Assembly (NCBI GenBank): GCA_021802555.1 | Contig: JAJZRU010000008.1 | Span: forward strand, 1 to 64,000 | Source: Pseudomonadota bacterium | Lineage (GTDB): Bacteria > Pseudomonadota > Gammaproteobacteria > Burkholderiales > Thiobacillaceae | Reading direction: 5' to 3' | DNA length: 64,000 nt | Part shown: positions 9,391 through 28,439 of the stretch, piece after piece | Layout: every line of letters starts with the position of its first letter | Position numbering within the stretch: the stretch's first letter is position 1 | Position numbers and translations under genes: made by a program | Notes under the pieces: model-generated | Databases searched by the model: none | What the model saw: only the letters and a program-made list of their open reading frames with translations | Told to the model about the DNA's origin: nothing

Positions 9391-10527
9391 TTGCCCGAGG
9401 TCCAGCCTGCCCTACTTGCGCTCGCCGACGGCTCGGTGTTTCACGGCGCCTCCATTGGCGCTGAAGGCCTGTCGGTCGGCGAAGTGGTGTTCAATACGGC
9501 GCTCACCGGCTATCAGGAAATTCTCACCGACCCCTCTTATTTCCGCCAGATCGTCACGCTGACCTATCCGCATATCGGCAACTACGGCATCAATGCCGAG
9601 GACGTCGAATCGGCAAGGGTCTATGCCGCCGGACTGGTGGTGCGCGACGTGCCCGGGCGCTACTCCAATTTTCGCGCCGACCGTTCCCTGGGCGCCTATT
9701 TGCGCGATGCCGGGGTGACGGCGATCGCCGACATCGATACGCGCCGCCTGACCCGCATCCTGCGCGAAAAGGGCGCCCAGAACGGCTGTCTGATGGCCGG
9801 CAAAATCGACGAAGCCGAGGCTCTGGCCGCGGCGCGTGCCTTCCCCGGGCTGTCCGGCATGGATCTGGCACGAGAGGTCAGCTGCGCGCAGGCTTACGAG
9901 TGGACGGAGGCACAGTGGAAGCCCGGCAGCGGTCATGGCCGCGGCAAGGCCGATCGCTTCCACGTCGTGGCGTTCGATTACGGGATCAAGTTCAACATCC
10001 TGCGCATGCTCGCCGAACGGGATTGCAAGGTGACGGTGGTTCCCGCCCAGGCCACGGCGCGGGAAGTAATGGCGGCCAACCCTGACGGCGTGCTGCTCTC
10101 GAACGGACCGGGGGATCCTGCGCCTTGCGACTATGCCATCCGCGCGATCCGCGAACTCATTGATCACAAAATTCCCACCTTCGGCATCTGCCTCGGCCAT
10201 CAGCTTCTTGCCCTGGCCAGTGGCGCCAGGACGGTGAAGATGAAGTTCGGTCATCACGGCGCCAATCACCCGGTAAAGGACCTCGCCACAGGGCGGGTGG
10301 CCATCACCAGCCAGAACCACGGTTTTGCCGTCGACGCCGGCAGCCTGCCCGATAATTTGCGCGCCACGCACGTGTCCTTATTCGACGGCTCCCTGCAGGG
10401 CATGGCTCGCACCGACGCCCCGGTTTTCAGTTTTCAAGGGCATCCTGAAGCCAGCCCCGGGCCCCATGACATCGGCTACCTTTTTGACCGCTTCACCGCT
10501 CTCATGGCCGAGAAGAGACACCGCTGA
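9391..10527 (+). CDS. carA: Carbamoyl phosphate synthase small subunit
   Basis: A 378-aa glutaminase subunit that hydrolyses glutamine and feeds ammonia to CarB, for arginine and pyrimidine synthesis. The N-terminal domain contains [20 protein letters not shown]; the class I amidotransferase domain has the nucleophile motif GICLGHQLL and the [10 protein letters not shown] histidine region. A TTG start at 9391 was chosen because GGAG lies just before it and the product then starts as other CarA proteins do. Longer in-frame starts back to 9208 would overlap dapB. Followed by carB after five bases. Confidence 0.95.
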   Translation: MPEVQPALLALADGSVFHGASIGAEGLSVGEVVFNTALTGYQEILTDPSYFRQIVTLTYPHIGNYGINAEDVESARVYAAGLVVRDVPGRYSNFRADRSLGAYLRDAGVTAIADIDTRRLTRILREKGAQNGCLMAGKIDEAEALAAARAFPGLSGMDLAREVSCAQAYEWTEAQWKPGSGHGRGKADRFHVVAFDYGIKFNILRMLAERDCKVTVVPAQATAREVMAANPDGVLLSNGPGDPAPCDYAIRAIRELIDHKIPTFGICLGHQLLALASGARTVKMKFGHHGANHPVKDLATGRVAITSQNHGFAVDAGSLPDNLRATHVSLFDGSLQGMARTDAPVFSFQGHPEASPGPHDIGYLFDRFTALMAEKRHR

Positions 10528-10532
10528 GCCTT

Positions 10533-13736
<3,204 letters not shown>

Positions 13737-13741
13737 AGAAA

Positions 13742-13759
13742 GAGCCGGCAGGCTTTTTT
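13742..13759 (+). terminator. Weak intrinsic terminator between carB and greA
   Basis: A short stem (AGCC/GGCT with a GGCA loop, extendable by one G-T pair) is followed by a run of T residues. The stem is short, so partial read-through into greA is likely. Confidence 0.35.
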
Positions 13760-13781
13760 CAACTCGTCAGCGAGGTAAATC

Positions 13782-14258
13782 GTGGGCAAGATACCCCTCA
13801 CCGTAGCGGGCGCGGAAAAATTGCGCCAGGAGCTGCACCATCTCAAGACGGTGCAGCGCCCCAGCGTGATCCAGGCGATCGCCGAAGCGCGCGCCCAGGG
13901 AGACCTCTCGGAAAACGCCGAGTACGATGCCGCCAAGGAGCGCCAGGGCTTCATCGAGGGCCGCATCGCGGAACTGGAGGCCAAGCTTTCCAACGCCCAG
14001 ATCATCAACCCGGCGGAGCTCGATGCCGACGGCAAGGTGGTGTTCGGCGCCACGGTCGAACTGGAGGACACTGATTCAGGCGATACCGTGGTCTATCAGA
14101 TCGTGGGCGACGACGAGGCCGATATCAAGGCGGGCAAGATTTCCGTTTCGTCCCCCATCGCCAGGGCCCTCATCGGCAAGTTCAGCGGCGATACCGCGCA
14201 TGTGCAGGCGCCGGGCGGCGAGCGGCGCTATGAAGTGCTGGACGTTCGCTATGTATAA
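13782..14258 (+). CDS. greA: Transcription elongation factor GreA
   Basis: A 158-aa coiled-coil factor that rescues backtracked RNA polymerase by stimulating transcript cleavage. The N-terminal hairpin contains the conserved [20 protein letters not shown] (about residues 35-54) with the acidic tip, and the C-terminal FKBP-like domain follows. The start is GTG at 13782, preceded by GAGG at 13772-13775. It lies 45 bases after carB, a common betaproteobacterial order. Confidence 0.97.
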   Translation: MGKIPLTVAGAEKLRQELHHLKTVQRPSVIQAIAEARAQGDLSENAEYDAAKERQGFIEGRIAELEAKLSNAQIINPAELDADGKVVFGATVELEDTDSGDTVVYQIVGDDEADIKAGKISVSSPIARALIGKFSGDTAHVQAPGGERRYEVLDVRYV

Positions 14259-14303
14259 ATCGACGGGTAAGCCTGTCCGGGGCCGTTTACCGGCCGCAAG
14301 ACC

Positions 14304-14759
14304 ATGAAATTCCTCGGCAGCGGGCTCGCTTCGGTGCTGCTGGTCGCCTGGGTCGGCGGCTTGTGGGCGATCGGCTACATCGCCGCGCCCAGCCTGTTCG
14401 CCCATCTCGCCGACAAGGAGCTGGCCGGCAACCTGGCCGGGAACTTGTTCAAATGGATCGCCTATGTGGGCATGACCGCCGGCGCCTATCTGCTGATCTA
14501 CCGCCTGGGGCAGGACGGCCTGACGGCGCTCAAGGGTGGATTTTTCTGGGCCGTGCTGGCGATGCTGGCGCTGACGCTGGCGCAGCGCTATGGTTTTCAG
14601 CCCGTCATGGAAAGCCTCAAGGAACAGGCCCTGCCGCGTGCAGTGATGGAATCGGCGTTCCGCAGCCGTTTCGTCGCCTGGCACGGCATTTCCAGCATCG
14701 TCTACCTGATGCAGAGCCTGATCGGGCTTTGGCTGGTGGCGCGCAGCAAGCTGGCGTGA
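14304..14759 (+). CDS. DUF4149 domain membrane protein
   Basis: A 151-aa membrane protein with about four hydrophobic segments (roughly residues 8-30, 47-67, 78-96 and 122-146) and conserved-looking stretches WVGGLWAIGYIAAPSLF and FVAWHGISSIVYL. This matches DUF4149/TMEM205-like proteins of unknown function. The position directly after greA is the conserved context in this group. Confidence 0.82.
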   Translation: MKFLGSGLASVLLVAWVGGLWAIGYIAAPSLFAHLADKELAGNLAGNLFKWIAYVGMTAGAYLLIYRLGQDGLTALKGGFFWAVLAMLALTLAQRYGFQPVMESLKEQALPRAVMESAFRSRFVAWHGISSIVYLMQSLIGLWLVARSKLA

Positions 14760-14761
14760 TG

Positions 14762-15052
14762 TCAGGGCAGGTGGATCGCGGGATTTTCCGCCGGACGGTA
14801 AAGCACCAGGATCTTGCCGATGTGCTGCACCGGGGCGGCGCCCAACGTCTCGCACAGGCTTTGCAGCCAGACCTCGCGCTGGACCGTGTCGGCGCCGGCG
14901 GCCTTCACCTTGATGAGCTCGTGCGCCGCCAGGGCGCGCTCGATCTCCTTGATCACTGCGGGACTCAGGCCTTTGTCGCCGATGATGACGACGGGCTGGC
15001 GCGCATGGGCGAGTCCCTTGAGATATTGGCGTTGGGCCGGGGTAAGCTGCAT
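14762..15052 (-). CDS. yhbY: CRS1-YhbY RNA-binding protein
   Basis: A 96-aa protein with a single CRM domain: LTPAQRQYLKGLAHARQPVV, then the GDKGL loop (the equivalent of GxxG) near residue 26, and IERALAAHELIKVK. Members associate with pre-50S ribosomal particles. It is divergent from rlmE, another 50S assembly gene, with 44 bases between the start codons. Confidence 0.92.
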   Translation of the reverse strand: MQLTPAQRQYLKGLAHARQPVVIIGDKGLSPAVIKEIERALAAHELIKVKAAGADTVQREVWLQSLCETLGAAPVQHIGKILVLYRPAENPAIHLP

Positions 15053-15096
15053 GTCGGAAGCCGGTTTGAAGAGCGCGTCATTTTAGCCGATAGACC

Positions 15097-15717
15097 ATGA
15101 AACGCAGCAAATCCGGCCGCGCCTGGATGCATCGGCATGTGTCGGACCCTTATGTGAAGCTGGCGCAGAAAGAAGGCTACCGTTCCCGTGCCGCTTACAA
15201 GCTGCTGGAAATCCAGCGCCGCGAACGCCTGATTCGCCCCGGCAGCCTGATTGTCGACCTGGGGGCCGCGCCGGGGGGCTGGGCTCAGGTGGCTGCGCAG
15301 TTGGCTGCGCCGGGCGGTCAGGTGGCGGCCATAGATTTGCTGCCAGTGGCGCCGATTCCGGGGGTGGAATTTCTGCTGGCGGATTTCGCCTCGGAAGAGG
15401 GCGCGGCCCGGCTGGAAGCCTTGCTGCAGGAACGCCGAGCGGACCTTGTAATGAGCGATATGGCCCCCAACTTATCCGGTATCGCGGGGGCGGATCAGGC
15501 CCGCCACTATCACTTGGCGGAACTGGCACTCGAATTTGCCCATCGGCACCTTCGGCCCGAGGGCGCCTTTGTCGTCAAGGTGTTCCATGGTGAGGGATAC
15601 GAGGACTTCCGGGCGCAAATGGGCCGGATTTTTCGGCAGGTTGCGGGCATCAAGCCCGAGGCTTCCCGGAATCGCAGCCGGGAGGTCTATCTGGTGGGGA
15701 AATCCCTGCGAGAGTAG
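15097..15717 (+). CDS. rlmE: 23S rRNA (uridine-2'-O)-methyltransferase RlmE
   Basis: A 206-aa SAM-dependent enzyme methylating the A-loop uridine of 23S rRNA. It has the FtsJ SAM motif IVDLGAAPGGWAQVAAQ (about residues 52-68), DLVMSDMAPNLSG (about 115-127) and the K-D-K-E type catalytic residues, including the lysine in SRAAYKLLEIQ and in FVVKVFHGEG. It precedes ftsH, the classic order in Proteobacteria. Confidence 0.96.
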   Translation: MKRSKSGRAWMHRHVSDPYVKLAQKEGYRSRAAYKLLEIQRRERLIRPGSLIVDLGAAPGGWAQVAAQLAAPGGQVAAIDLLPVAPIPGVEFLLADFASEEGAARLEALLQERRADLVMSDMAPNLSGIAGADQARHYHLAELALEFAHRHLRPEGAFVVKVFHGEGYEDFRAQMGRIFRQVAGIKPEASRNRSREVYLVGKSLRE

Positions 15718-15728
15718 CGGTGCGGACG

Positions 15729-15774
15729 AATTCAACTTAGAATTAGTCTAAAGTTGTTGAATGGGCGCAAGCCC
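15729..15774 (+). promoter_or_regulatory. Structured ftsH leader (two dyads next to the ribosome binding site)
   Basis: An imperfect inverted repeat (AACTTAGA with TCTAAAGTT) is followed at 15763-15774 by GGGC-GCAA-GCCC, a short hairpin with a GNRA tetraloop. The latter ends only a few bases before the AGGAG at 15778-15782. This could modulate ftsH translation. No sigma-32 promoter match was found. Confidence 0.35.
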
Positions 15775-15788
15775 GTACAGGAGCGATT

Positions 15789-17681
15789 GTGAACAATCTC
15801 GCCAAGAATGTTGCCATCTGGCTGGTCATCGCCGTGGTACTCATGATGGTTTTCAACCAATTGAGCACGCGTCACGCGAATTCCAACCAGATTCCCTACT
15901 CTCAGTTCATGGAGGAGGTGCACCAGGGCCAGGTGGCCAAAGTCGTGATCGAGGGCAACGTCATCAAGGGCGTCACCAGCGCCCAGCAGCCGTTCACCAC
16001 CTACGCGCCCTCCGATCCCTGGATGGTGTCCGACCTGCTCAAGAACAACGTGGTGATCGATGCCAAGCCGGAGGAGCAGCCCTCCTTCCTGATGAGCATC
16101 TTCATTTCCTGGTTCCCCATGCTGCTGCTCATCGGCGTGTGGGTGTTCTTCATGCGCCAGATGCAGGGCGGCGGACGCGGGGGTGCGTTTTCGTTCGGCA
16201 AGAGCCGGGCGCGCATGCTGGATGAGTCCAACAATCAAGTGACGTTCGCCGACGTGGCCGGTTGCGAGGAAGCCAAGGAAGACGTGGCCGAGCTGGTGGA
16301 CTTTCTCAAGGATCCGTCGAAATTCCAGAAACTGGGCGGCCGCATTCCGCGCGGCGTGCTGATGGTGGGTTCTCCGGGCACCGGCAAGACCTTGCTGGCG
16401 CGCGCCATTGCCGGCGAGGCCAAGGTGCCCTTCTTCAGCATTTCCGGCTCCGACTTCGTCGAAATGTTCGTGGGCGTCGGCGCGGCACGGGTGCGGGACA
16501 TGTTCGAGCAGGCCAAGAAGCACGCGCCCTGCATCATTTTCATCGACGAAATCGACGCCGTCGGCCGCCAGCGCGGTGCCGGCCTGGGCGGCGGCAACGA
16601 CGAGCGCGAGCAGACCCTGAACCAGCTGCTGGTGGAAATGGACGGCTTCGAGGGCACCTCGGGCGTCATCGTCATCGCCGCCACCAACCGCCCCGATGTG
16701 CTTGATCCGGCGCTGCTGCGCCCCGGCCGCTTCGATCGCCAAGTGGTGGTGAGCCTGCCCGACATCCGCGGCCGCGAGCAAATTTTGCTGGTGCACATGC
16801 GCAAGGTGCCCATCGCGCCGGATGTGCGCGCCGACATCCTGGCGCGCGGCACGCCCGGATTCTCCGGGGCGGATCTCGCCAACCTGGTCAACGAGGCGGC
16901 GCTGTTCGCCGCGCGCGGCAACAAGCGTCTGGTGGACATGGACGATTTCGAGCGCGCCAAGGACAAGATCATGATGGGGGCGGAGCGCAAGTCCATGGTC
17001 ATGCCGGAGGAAGAGCGTCGCAATACGGCGTACCACGAATCCGGCCACGCCATCGTCGCGCGCTCGCTGTCCAAGACCGACCCCGTGCACAAGGTCACCA
17101 TCATCCCGCGCGGCCGGGCGCTGGGCCTCACCATGCAGCTGCCCACGGAGGACCGCTACAGCATGGACAAGGAGCAGCTGCTGCAGATGATCGCAGTGCT
17201 GTTCGGCGGGCGCGTGGCGGAAGAAATCTTCATGCAGCACATGACGACCGGGGCTTCCAACGACTTCGAGCGGGCTACGGATCTTGCGCGCAAGATGGTC
17301 ACCCAATGGGGCATGTCCGACGAGCTGGGCACCATGGTGTATGCCGAGAACGAGGGCGAGGTTTTCCTCGGCCGTTCCATCACCACGCACAAGAACGTGA
17401 GCGAGGCCACCATGCAAAAAGTCGATGCCGAAATCCGGCACATCATCGACCAGCAGTACGGCTTGGCCAAGCAGATCCTGCTGGACAACCGCGACAAGGT
17501 GGAAAGCATGGCGCATGCCCTGCTCGAATGGGAAACCATAGACTCCGAGCAGATCGACGACATCATGTCCGGCCGGCCGCCGCGCCCCCCCAAACCGAGC
17601 GGTTCGCCGCCGTCGGCTCCGCCTTCCGGCAATGCGCCCGCGGTGGGCAACGCAACCCCCGTGCAGCCCCTGCAAACCTGA
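15789..17681 (+). CDS. ftsH: ATP-dependent zinc metalloprotease FtsH
   Basis: A 630-aa membrane AAA protease degrading misfolded membrane proteins and short-lived regulators. Two membrane segments (about 5-23 and 98-120) flank a periplasmic loop. The AAA module has Walker A GSPGTGKT from residue 194, Walker [10 protein letters not shown] and an SRH arginine region. The zinc site HESGH starts at residue 416. The C-terminal tail is Pro/Ser-rich. The GTG start at 15789 is supported by AGGAG upstream. Confidence 0.98.
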   Translation: MNNLAKNVAIWLVIAVVLMMVFNQLSTRHANSNQIPYSQFMEEVHQGQVAKVVIEGNVIKGVTSAQQPFTTYAPSDPWMVSDLLKNNVVIDAKPEEQPSFLMSIFISWFPMLLLIGVWVFFMRQMQGGGRGGAFSFGKSRARMLDESNNQVTFADVAGCEEAKEDVAELVDFLKDPSKFQKLGGRIPRGVLMVGSPGTGKTLLARAIAGEAKVPFFSISGSDFVEMFVGVGAARVRDMFEQAKKHAPCIIFIDEIDAVGRQRGAGLGGGNDEREQTLNQLLVEMDGFEGTSGVIVIAATNRPDVLDPALLRPGRFDRQVVVSLPDIRGREQILLVHMRKVPIAPDVRADILARGTPGFSGADLANLVNEAALFAARGNKRLVDMDDFERAKDKIMMGAERKSMVMPEEERRNTAYHESGHAIVARSLSKTDPVHKVTIIPRGRALGLTMQLPTEDRYSMDKEQLLQMIAVLFGGRVAEEIFMQHMTTGASNDFERATDLARKMVTQWGMSDELGTMVYAENEGEVFLGRSITTHKNVSEATMQKVDAEIRHIIDQQYGLAKQILLDNRDKVESMAHALLEWETIDSEQIDDIMSGRPPRPPKPSGSPPSAPPSGNAPAVGNATPVQPLQT

Positions 17682-17735
17682 GTTGGCCGGCAGCCGGGCT
17701 GCCGCGGGGGGGTGTGATGCCCTCAAGCGCAAACC

Positions 17736-18581
17736 ATGAGCGTCCTCCACGCAGGGGAATTTCGTCTGGACTGTAGGCGCCCCCTTATCATGGGGGTGGT
17801 CAACGTAACACCAGACTCCTTTTCCGACGGCGGCAAGTATCCCGACTCGGCTGCGGCCATCGACCACGCGCTGCGCCTGCGCGAGGAGGGTGCCGACATC
17901 CTGGATGTGGGCGGCGAATCAACGCGGCCGGGCGCTGCCCCTGTGGATATCGTGGTGGAGATGCATCGCGTGCTGCCGGTGATCGAGACGCTCGGCCGGC
18001 GCGGGCTGGTGGTTTCGGTGGATACGCGTCATGCGCAGGTGATGCGCGCCGCGGTTGCGGCGGGCGCGGCGATCATCAATGACGTGGCGGCCTTGCGGGA
18101 AGAGGGGGCACTCGAAGCGGCAGCCTCCACGGATGCAGCGGTTTGCCTCATGCACATGCGGGGAACCCCCCTTAGCATGCAGGAGGCCCCCCACTACGCC
18201 GATGTGGGAGACGAGGTGCGGGCCTTTCTGCAATCCCGTGTGCAGTCCTGCCTGACCGCGGGAATCGGCCGGGAGCGCCTGGTCATCGACCCCGGCTTCG
18301 GCTTCGGCAAGGATCTCTCCCACAACCTCCAGCTGCTGCGGCGCTTGGGGGATTTGTCCGTGCTGGGGTTGCCCATCCTGGCGGGATTGTCGCGCAAAAG
18401 AATGCTGGGGCAGCTGACCGGCCGGGCCGTGGCCGAGCGCGAGTATGCCGGCATCGCGGCGCACTTGGCAGCGGTCGCGCGCGGCGCGAAAATTCTGCGC
18501 GTGCACAATGTCGCCGCCATGCGCGACGCCTTGGCCGTGTGGAATGCCATCGAAGGAGACGAAGAACACCATGACGCGTAA
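17736..18581 (+). CDS. folP: Dihydropteroate synthase
   Basis: A 281-aa TIM-barrel enzyme joining dihydropterin pyrophosphate and p-aminobenzoate in folate synthesis. Signatures include [15 protein letters not shown] (about residues 18-32), [14 protein letters not shown] and [13 protein letters not shown]. Its end overlaps the glmM start by 11 bases, as in many Proteobacteria where ftsH-folP-glmM are linked. Confidence 0.97.
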   Translation: MSVLHAGEFRLDCRRPLIMGVVNVTPDSFSDGGKYPDSAAAIDHALRLREEGADILDVGGESTRPGAAPVDIVVEMHRVLPVIETLGRRGLVVSVDTRHAQVMRAAVAAGAAIINDVAALREEGALEAAASTDAAVCLMHMRGTPLSMQEAPHYADVGDEVRAFLQSRVQSCLTAGIGRERLVIDPGFGFGKDLSHNLQLLRRLGDLSVLGLPILAGLSRKRMLGQLTGRAVAEREYAGIAAHLAAVARGAKILRVHNVAAMRDALAVWNAIEGDEEHHDA

Positions 18582-19926
18582 ATATTTCGGCACCGACGGG
18601 GTGCGCGGGCGCGTGGGCAAGCCGCCCATCACGCCCGAATTCGTCATGCATCTGGGCTACGCGGCCGGTCGCGTGCTGGCTGCGGATCGCAACGGACTGG
18701 CAGCCGGGGAGCCGCCGCGCGTGCTCATCGGCAAGGATACGCGCATCTCCGGCTACATGCTGGAAACCGCGCTGCAGGCGGGGCTCAATGCCGCCGGTGT
18801 CGATGTGCTGCTGACCGGCCCGCTGCCCACGCCGGCGATCGCCTATCTCACGCGCACGCTCAGGCTGCAGGCCGGAGTGGTGATTTCGGCCTCGCACAAC
18901 CCATTCGAGGACAACGGCATCAAATTCTTTTCCGCCGCTGGTGCCAAGCTTGCGGACGAAACCGAAATCGCCATCGAGCGCCAACTCGGCTCGCCCATAG
19001 AGGCGGTGCCATCGCCCTCGCTGGGCCGCGCCAAACGCATGGAAGACGCCGCTGCGCGCTACATCGAGTTCTGCAAGAGCAGCTTCCCTTTCGACAAGGA
19101 TTTGCGCGGCCTGCGCCTGGTGGTGGATTGCGCGCACGGCGCCACCTACCATGTGGCGCCACACGTCTTCCATGAACTGGGCGCTGAAGTCATACCCTTC
19201 GGCACCGAGCCGAACGGCCTCAACATCAACCAGGACTGCGGCGCCACGCACACCGCGGCGCTGTCGGCAGCCATGCTCAAACATCGCGCGGATTTCGGCA
19301 TCGCCCTGGACGGCGACGGCGACCGCCTCATGATGGCGGATGCCGATGGCCGCATCTACGACGGCGATCAGCTGGTCTATGCCATCGCCAAGCACCGCCA
19401 CCAAACCGGCGCCATGCGCGGCGGCGTGGTCGGCACGCTGATGACCAATCTGGGAATGGAACATGCATTGGGGCGCATGGGCATACCCTTTGCGCGCGCC
19501 AAGGTAGGAGACCGCTATGTGCTCGAACTGCTGCAGCAGAACGGCTGGGTGCTGGGCGGCGAAACCTCGGGCCACATCCTGTGCCTGGACCGGCACACCA
19601 CCGGGGACGGCATCATCTCCGCCCTGCAGGTGCTGCAGGCGCTGCGCGCCGCAGGCCAGACGCTGGCGCAATACACCGCGGAGCTGACCCTCTATCCGCA
19701 GGTGCTGCTCAACGTGCGCGTGAGCAAGGCCTGCGATCTGGAGCATCCTGCGGTAGCGAGCGCGCGCCGTGCGGTGGAAGCGGAGCTGGGGGAGAGCGGA
19801 CGCATCGTGCTGCGCGCCTCCGGCACCGAACCGCTCATCCGCGTGATGGTGGAAGGGCGCGACGCACGGCAGGCGCGCAGCGGCGCGGAACGCATCGCCG
19901 AGGCTGTGCGCCAGGCGGCGGCGTGA
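18571..19926 (+). CDS. glmM: Phosphoglucosamine mutase
   Basis: A 451-aa enzyme converting glucosamine-6-phosphate to glucosamine-1-phosphate for peptidoglycan and LPS precursors. It starts [13 protein letters not shown] and carries the phosphoserine loop SASHNP (active Ser at about 108), the metal loop DGDGDR and a C-terminal phosphate-binding [15 protein letters not shown]. The ATG at 18571 was chosen over a longer frame through folP because it matches the family N-terminus and AAGGAG lies upstream. Confidence 0.97.
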   Translation: MTRKYFGTDGVRGRVGKPPITPEFVMHLGYAAGRVLAADRNGLAAGEPPRVLIGKDTRISGYMLETALQAGLNAAGVDVLLTGPLPTPAIAYLTRTLRLQAGVVISASHNPFEDNGIKFFSAAGAKLADETEIAIERQLGSPIEAVPSPSLGRAKRMEDAAARYIEFCKSSFPFDKDLRGLRLVVDCAHGATYHVAPHVFHELGAEVIPFGTEPNGLNINQDCGATHTAALSAAMLKHRADFGIALDGDGDRLMMADADGRIYDGDQLVYAIAKHRHQTGAMRGGVVGTLMTNLGMEHALGRMGIPFARAKVGDRYVLELLQQNGWVLGGETSGHILCLDRHTTGDGIISALQVLQALRAAGQTLAQYTAELTLYPQVLLNVRVSKACDLEHPAVASARRAVEAELGESGRIVLRASGTEPLIRVMVEGRDARQARSGAERIAEAVRQAAA

Positions 19927-19938
19927 GCCTGCCGCAAT

Positions 19939-20811
19939 TCAGCGGCAAAAGCGCTGCTGGATGTAGGCGTAGAACTCGTCCTTGACCTGCGGGTGTTTCA
20001 GCGCGTATTCGACGGTCGCCTGCAGGTAGCCGATTTTTGCGCCGCAGTCATAGCGTGTGCCCGCGAATTCGTAGGCCAGCACCTGCTGCTCCTTGAGCAG
20101 GGCGGCGATGGCATCGGTGAGCTGCAGTTCGCCGCCCGAGCCCCGTTCGATGTGCGCGAGGTGGTGAAAGATGCGCGGCGTAAGAATATAGCGCCCCACG
20201 ACGCCCAGCGTGGAGGGCGCCGCCTCGGGCTTGGGTTTCTCCACGATGGACGCGACTCGATAAAGCTTGTCAGAGAGCGGCTGCGGCGAGACGATGCCGT
20301 AGGAGCCGGTTTCCTCGCGCGCAATGTTCTGCACCCCGATGATGGAATTCTGGTGATAGCTATACAGTTCCGTCATCTGCTTCATCACCGGCTTCTCGGC
20401 GTCGATGAGGTCGTCCGCGAGAATGACGGCAAACGGCTCGCCATTGACCGCCGGCTGGGCGCATTGCACGGCGTGCCCCAATCCCAGGGCCTCGCCTTGG
20501 CGGATGTAGATGCAGGAGATTTCGGGCGGCAGCATGTTGCGCAATTCGGCCAGCACCTGGGTCTTGCCGCGCTGCTCCAGTTCCACCTCCAGTTCGAAAG
20601 CCTTGTCGAAATGATCGGCGATGGCGCGCTTGGTGCGGCCGGTGATGAAGATCAGTTCGGTGATGCCGGCGGCGATGGCTTCCTCCACGGCATACTGAAT
20701 CAGGGGCTTGTCCACGATGGGCAGCATTTCCTTGGGGCTGGCCTTGGTCGCCGGCAGGAAGCGGGTGCCCATGCCCGCCACCGGAAATACCGCTTTTCTC
20801 ACTGTCTGCAT
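19939..20811 (-). CDS. galU: UTP-glucose-1-phosphate uridylyltransferase
   Basis: A 290-aa nucleotidyltransferase making UDP-glucose for envelope polysaccharides. The N-terminal motif [20 protein letters not shown] and later [11 protein letters not shown] and LTDAIAALL are typical of bacterial GalU. It is the last gene of the minus-strand run that starts at nnr, 24 bases after ligA, and converges with glmM with almost no gap. Confidence 0.97.
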   Translation of the reverse strand: MQTVRKAVFPVAGMGTRFLPATKASPKEMLPIVDKPLIQYAVEEAIAAGITELIFITGRTKRAIADHFDKAFELEVELEQRGKTQVLAELRNMLPPEISCIYIRQGEALGLGHAVQCAQPAVNGEPFAVILADDLIDAEKPVMKQMTELYSYHQNSIIGVQNIAREETGSYGIVSPQPLSDKLYRVASIVEKPKPEAAPSTLGVVGRYILTPRIFHHLAHIERGSGGELQLTDAIAALLKEQQVLAYEFAGTRYDCGAKIGYLQATVEYALKHPQVKDEFYAYIQQRFCR

Positions 20812-20835
20812 TTTGCCTCCATCGTCGTTCGAGCT

Positions 20836-22884
<2,049 letters not shown>

Positions 22885-22892
22885 TTAGCGGA

Positions 22893-23026
22893 GTGTTGAA
22901 AAACGTCGCGAGGAGCGGTCAGGCAAGGCGAAAAACGGTGAAAAAACGCAGTTTACATGTAGTAAATGAGAATTCTGAACCGTTTCCAAACGCCGCATCA
23001 TTGCCCCGCAGTAGTTTTCCAACATC
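22893..23026. mobile_element. MITE-like inverted-repeat element between zipA and ligA
   Basis: About 134 bases bounded by imperfect terminal inverted repeats: the left end GTGTTGAAAAACG corresponds to the reverse complement of the right end, which reads GATGTTGGAAAACTAC. It has no coding capacity. The interior contains a TTTACATGTAGTAAA near-palindrome. It ends two bases from the zipA stop codon and starts about 20 bases before the ligA ATG. Copies elsewhere in the genome cannot be checked from this window. Confidence 0.5.
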
Positions 23027-23028
23027 GG

Positions 23029-24165
23029 TCAGGAGAATATCCGCAACGCCTGCATGCTGCCAGAAGGAAGCCCTTTGGCGTCCATTTTGGCGTAGATCTG
23101 CGTCAGCTGTCGGCGAATCTTCTCTATGCCGGCATCGGTCAGGGGGCGTATGTTGTCGTCTACCAGCATGCCGCCGGATTCGTGCGCCAGCTTGCGCCCG
23201 AGCCCAACCATGAGATCGAATACATTGAGGCCGTCGGCCACTCTGGGCACGTCGAACAGCAAGGTCACGCCGCGCGTCTGCAGGCTGTCGAAATTGTCCG
23301 GGTGGAAAGGCGTGGATTCCTGGTTGCACAGCGAAAAAAGGATTTCGCCACGGTTGTCGAGAAGCTGAAAAGTGCCGTCTGCGGCCAGCGACAGGCCCGC
23401 CGCCGTGACTTCGCGGCGCACTGCCGCCAACGGCAAAGATTCCTCTCCGCGCGCAACGACATTGAGCCCGATCAATACGTCGACGTCTACGCAAAACATG
23501 TCCAGCTGGCGCGCACGCTGCAGCGCTTCGGCCGCGTCGTCGCTTTGCACCCGCAGGTTCAAGGCGCGCGCCACGTCGTTTACCAGCGTCAGCAGGGCGC
23601 CCAGCTCGGCTTCGTCCACGCTGCCGTTGCGGTCCGCCAATTGCAGGGAGACGACGATCTGGCGGTAATGCCGGTCCGACCAGGCCTTGAGGTCTTCCCA
23701 CGCCTGCGAGCCCAGGGGCAGCCCGCGCCAGCGCACTGGTTTGGACAGGTTCTTGGCGCGGCTCATGGCCTCGGAGAAAGCGCTGGCGAGTATGCTGCCG
23801 CCGGCAATACGTATGCGATATTCGATCGCCTGATCCTGCGGCGCACAGGGCGGAGCGGGAGGTTCGGGTGCCGGCGCGGGCGGCGCCGGCTCGCGCAGCG
23901 GGGGTTGCTGCGGTTCCGCCGCGGGTGCTGCGGGCGGCTCTTCCCGGGCGAGGGCTTCCTCGCGCAGTACGGGCTCGATGCGGAACGGCGCGGGCGGCGC
24001 CTCGCGGGCAGCTTGCGGGGTCTTCAGCAGCGCATCTTCGGCAGGGCCTTCCAGAGCGCTTTCCGCCTGCCGGCGGTATTTGCGCTCCTGCAGGCGGTTG
24101 AAGACGAGAATGGCAATTACCGCCAATGCGCCGAGGACGGCCAGTGCGATCTGCAGCTCTGTCAT
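23029..24165 (-). CDS. zipA: Cell division protein ZipA-like
   Basis: A 378-aa protein with one N-terminal membrane segment (about residues 4-22), a short basic stretch, a long Pro/Ala/Glu-rich linker (about 40-110) and a C-terminal globular domain (about 230-370; LFDVPRVADGLNVFDLMVGLGRKLA) resembling the FtsZ-binding ZipA domain. ZipA tethers FtsZ to the membrane in gammaproteobacteria; betaproteobacterial versions are divergent. The start overlaps the ftsB stop (ATGA), linking two divisome genes, and ligA follows. Confidence 0.78.
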   Translation of the reverse strand: MTELQIALAVLGALAVIAILVFNRLQERKYRRQAESALEGPAEDALLKTPQAAREAPPAPFRIEPVLREEALAREEPPAAPAAEPQQPPLREPAPPAPAPEPPAPPCAPQDQAIEYRIRIAGGSILASAFSEAMSRAKNLSKPVRWRGLPLGSQAWEDLKAWSDRHYRQIVVSLQLADRNGSVDEAELGALLTLVNDVARALNLRVQSDDAAEALQRARQLDMFCVDVDVLIGLNVVARGEESLPLAAVRREVTAAGLSLAADGTFQLLDNRGEILFSLCNQESTPFHPDNFDSLQTRGVTLLFDVPRVADGLNVFDLMVGLGRKLAHESGGMLVDDNIRPLTDAGIEKIRRQLTQIYAKMDAKGLPSGSMQALRIFS

Positions 24166-24533
24166 GGGTCGTGCGACTGCTTGGGGGTCACGGGGTTCGG
24201 GTTCGGCGACTGGGGGGCGGCCGGCGCCACGGGCAGAGGACCATGCACCAGGCGCACATAGATTTCATCGGGCTTGACCATGCCCAGCTCCGAGCGAGCG
24301 CGCTCCTCAATGGCATCGCCGCCTTTCTGCAAATCCTGCACATCCGCAGCCAGCACGTCGTTGCGCTCCTGCAATTGGGCATTTACGGCCATTTGCGCCG
24401 CTGCTTTTCGTTCCGCTTGATGCACATCCAGCCAGCCTCCCTGACCCAGCCAGAGCGGATATTGCAGCAGCGCCAATAACAGGGCAAGAACCGGGGTGCG
24501 GGCGCGTATCGGGAGGCGGGGAGGGCGGATCAC
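24162..24533 (-). CDS. ftsB: Cell division protein FtsB
   Basis: A 123-aa bitopic divisome protein. A membrane segment (about 14-30) is followed by a coiled coil (about 38-75, AERKAAAQMAVNAQLQERND) and the family motif ERARSELGMVKPDEIYVRLV. FtsB works with FtsL and FtsQ in activating septal peptidoglycan synthesis. A Pro/Asn-rich tail ends the protein. It sits one base after eno, the standard position, and is coupled to zipA. Confidence 0.93.
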   Translation of the reverse strand: MIRPPRLPIRARTPVLALLLALLQYPLWLGQGGWLDVHQAERKAAAQMAVNAQLQERNDVLAADVQDLQKGGDAIEERARSELGMVKPDEIYVRLVHGPLPVAPAAPQSPNPNPVTPKQSHDP

Positions 24534-24534
24534 T

Positions 24535-25824
<1,290 letters not shown>

Positions 25825-25839
25825 TCACTTTCGGTTTCG

Positions 25840-28403
<2,564 letters not shown>

Positions 28404-28439
28404 CTACCGTAAGGCCTGTGTCACTCCCAGCCGGTTTTG

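Noticed and set aside
15718-15788. Heat-shock (sigma-32) promoter for ftsH
   Set aside because: No adequate match to CTTGAAA / CCCATnT with correct spacing.
15732-17867. 711-codon open frame antisense to ftsH
   Set aside because: Same composition artefact; ftsH is certain on the plus strand.
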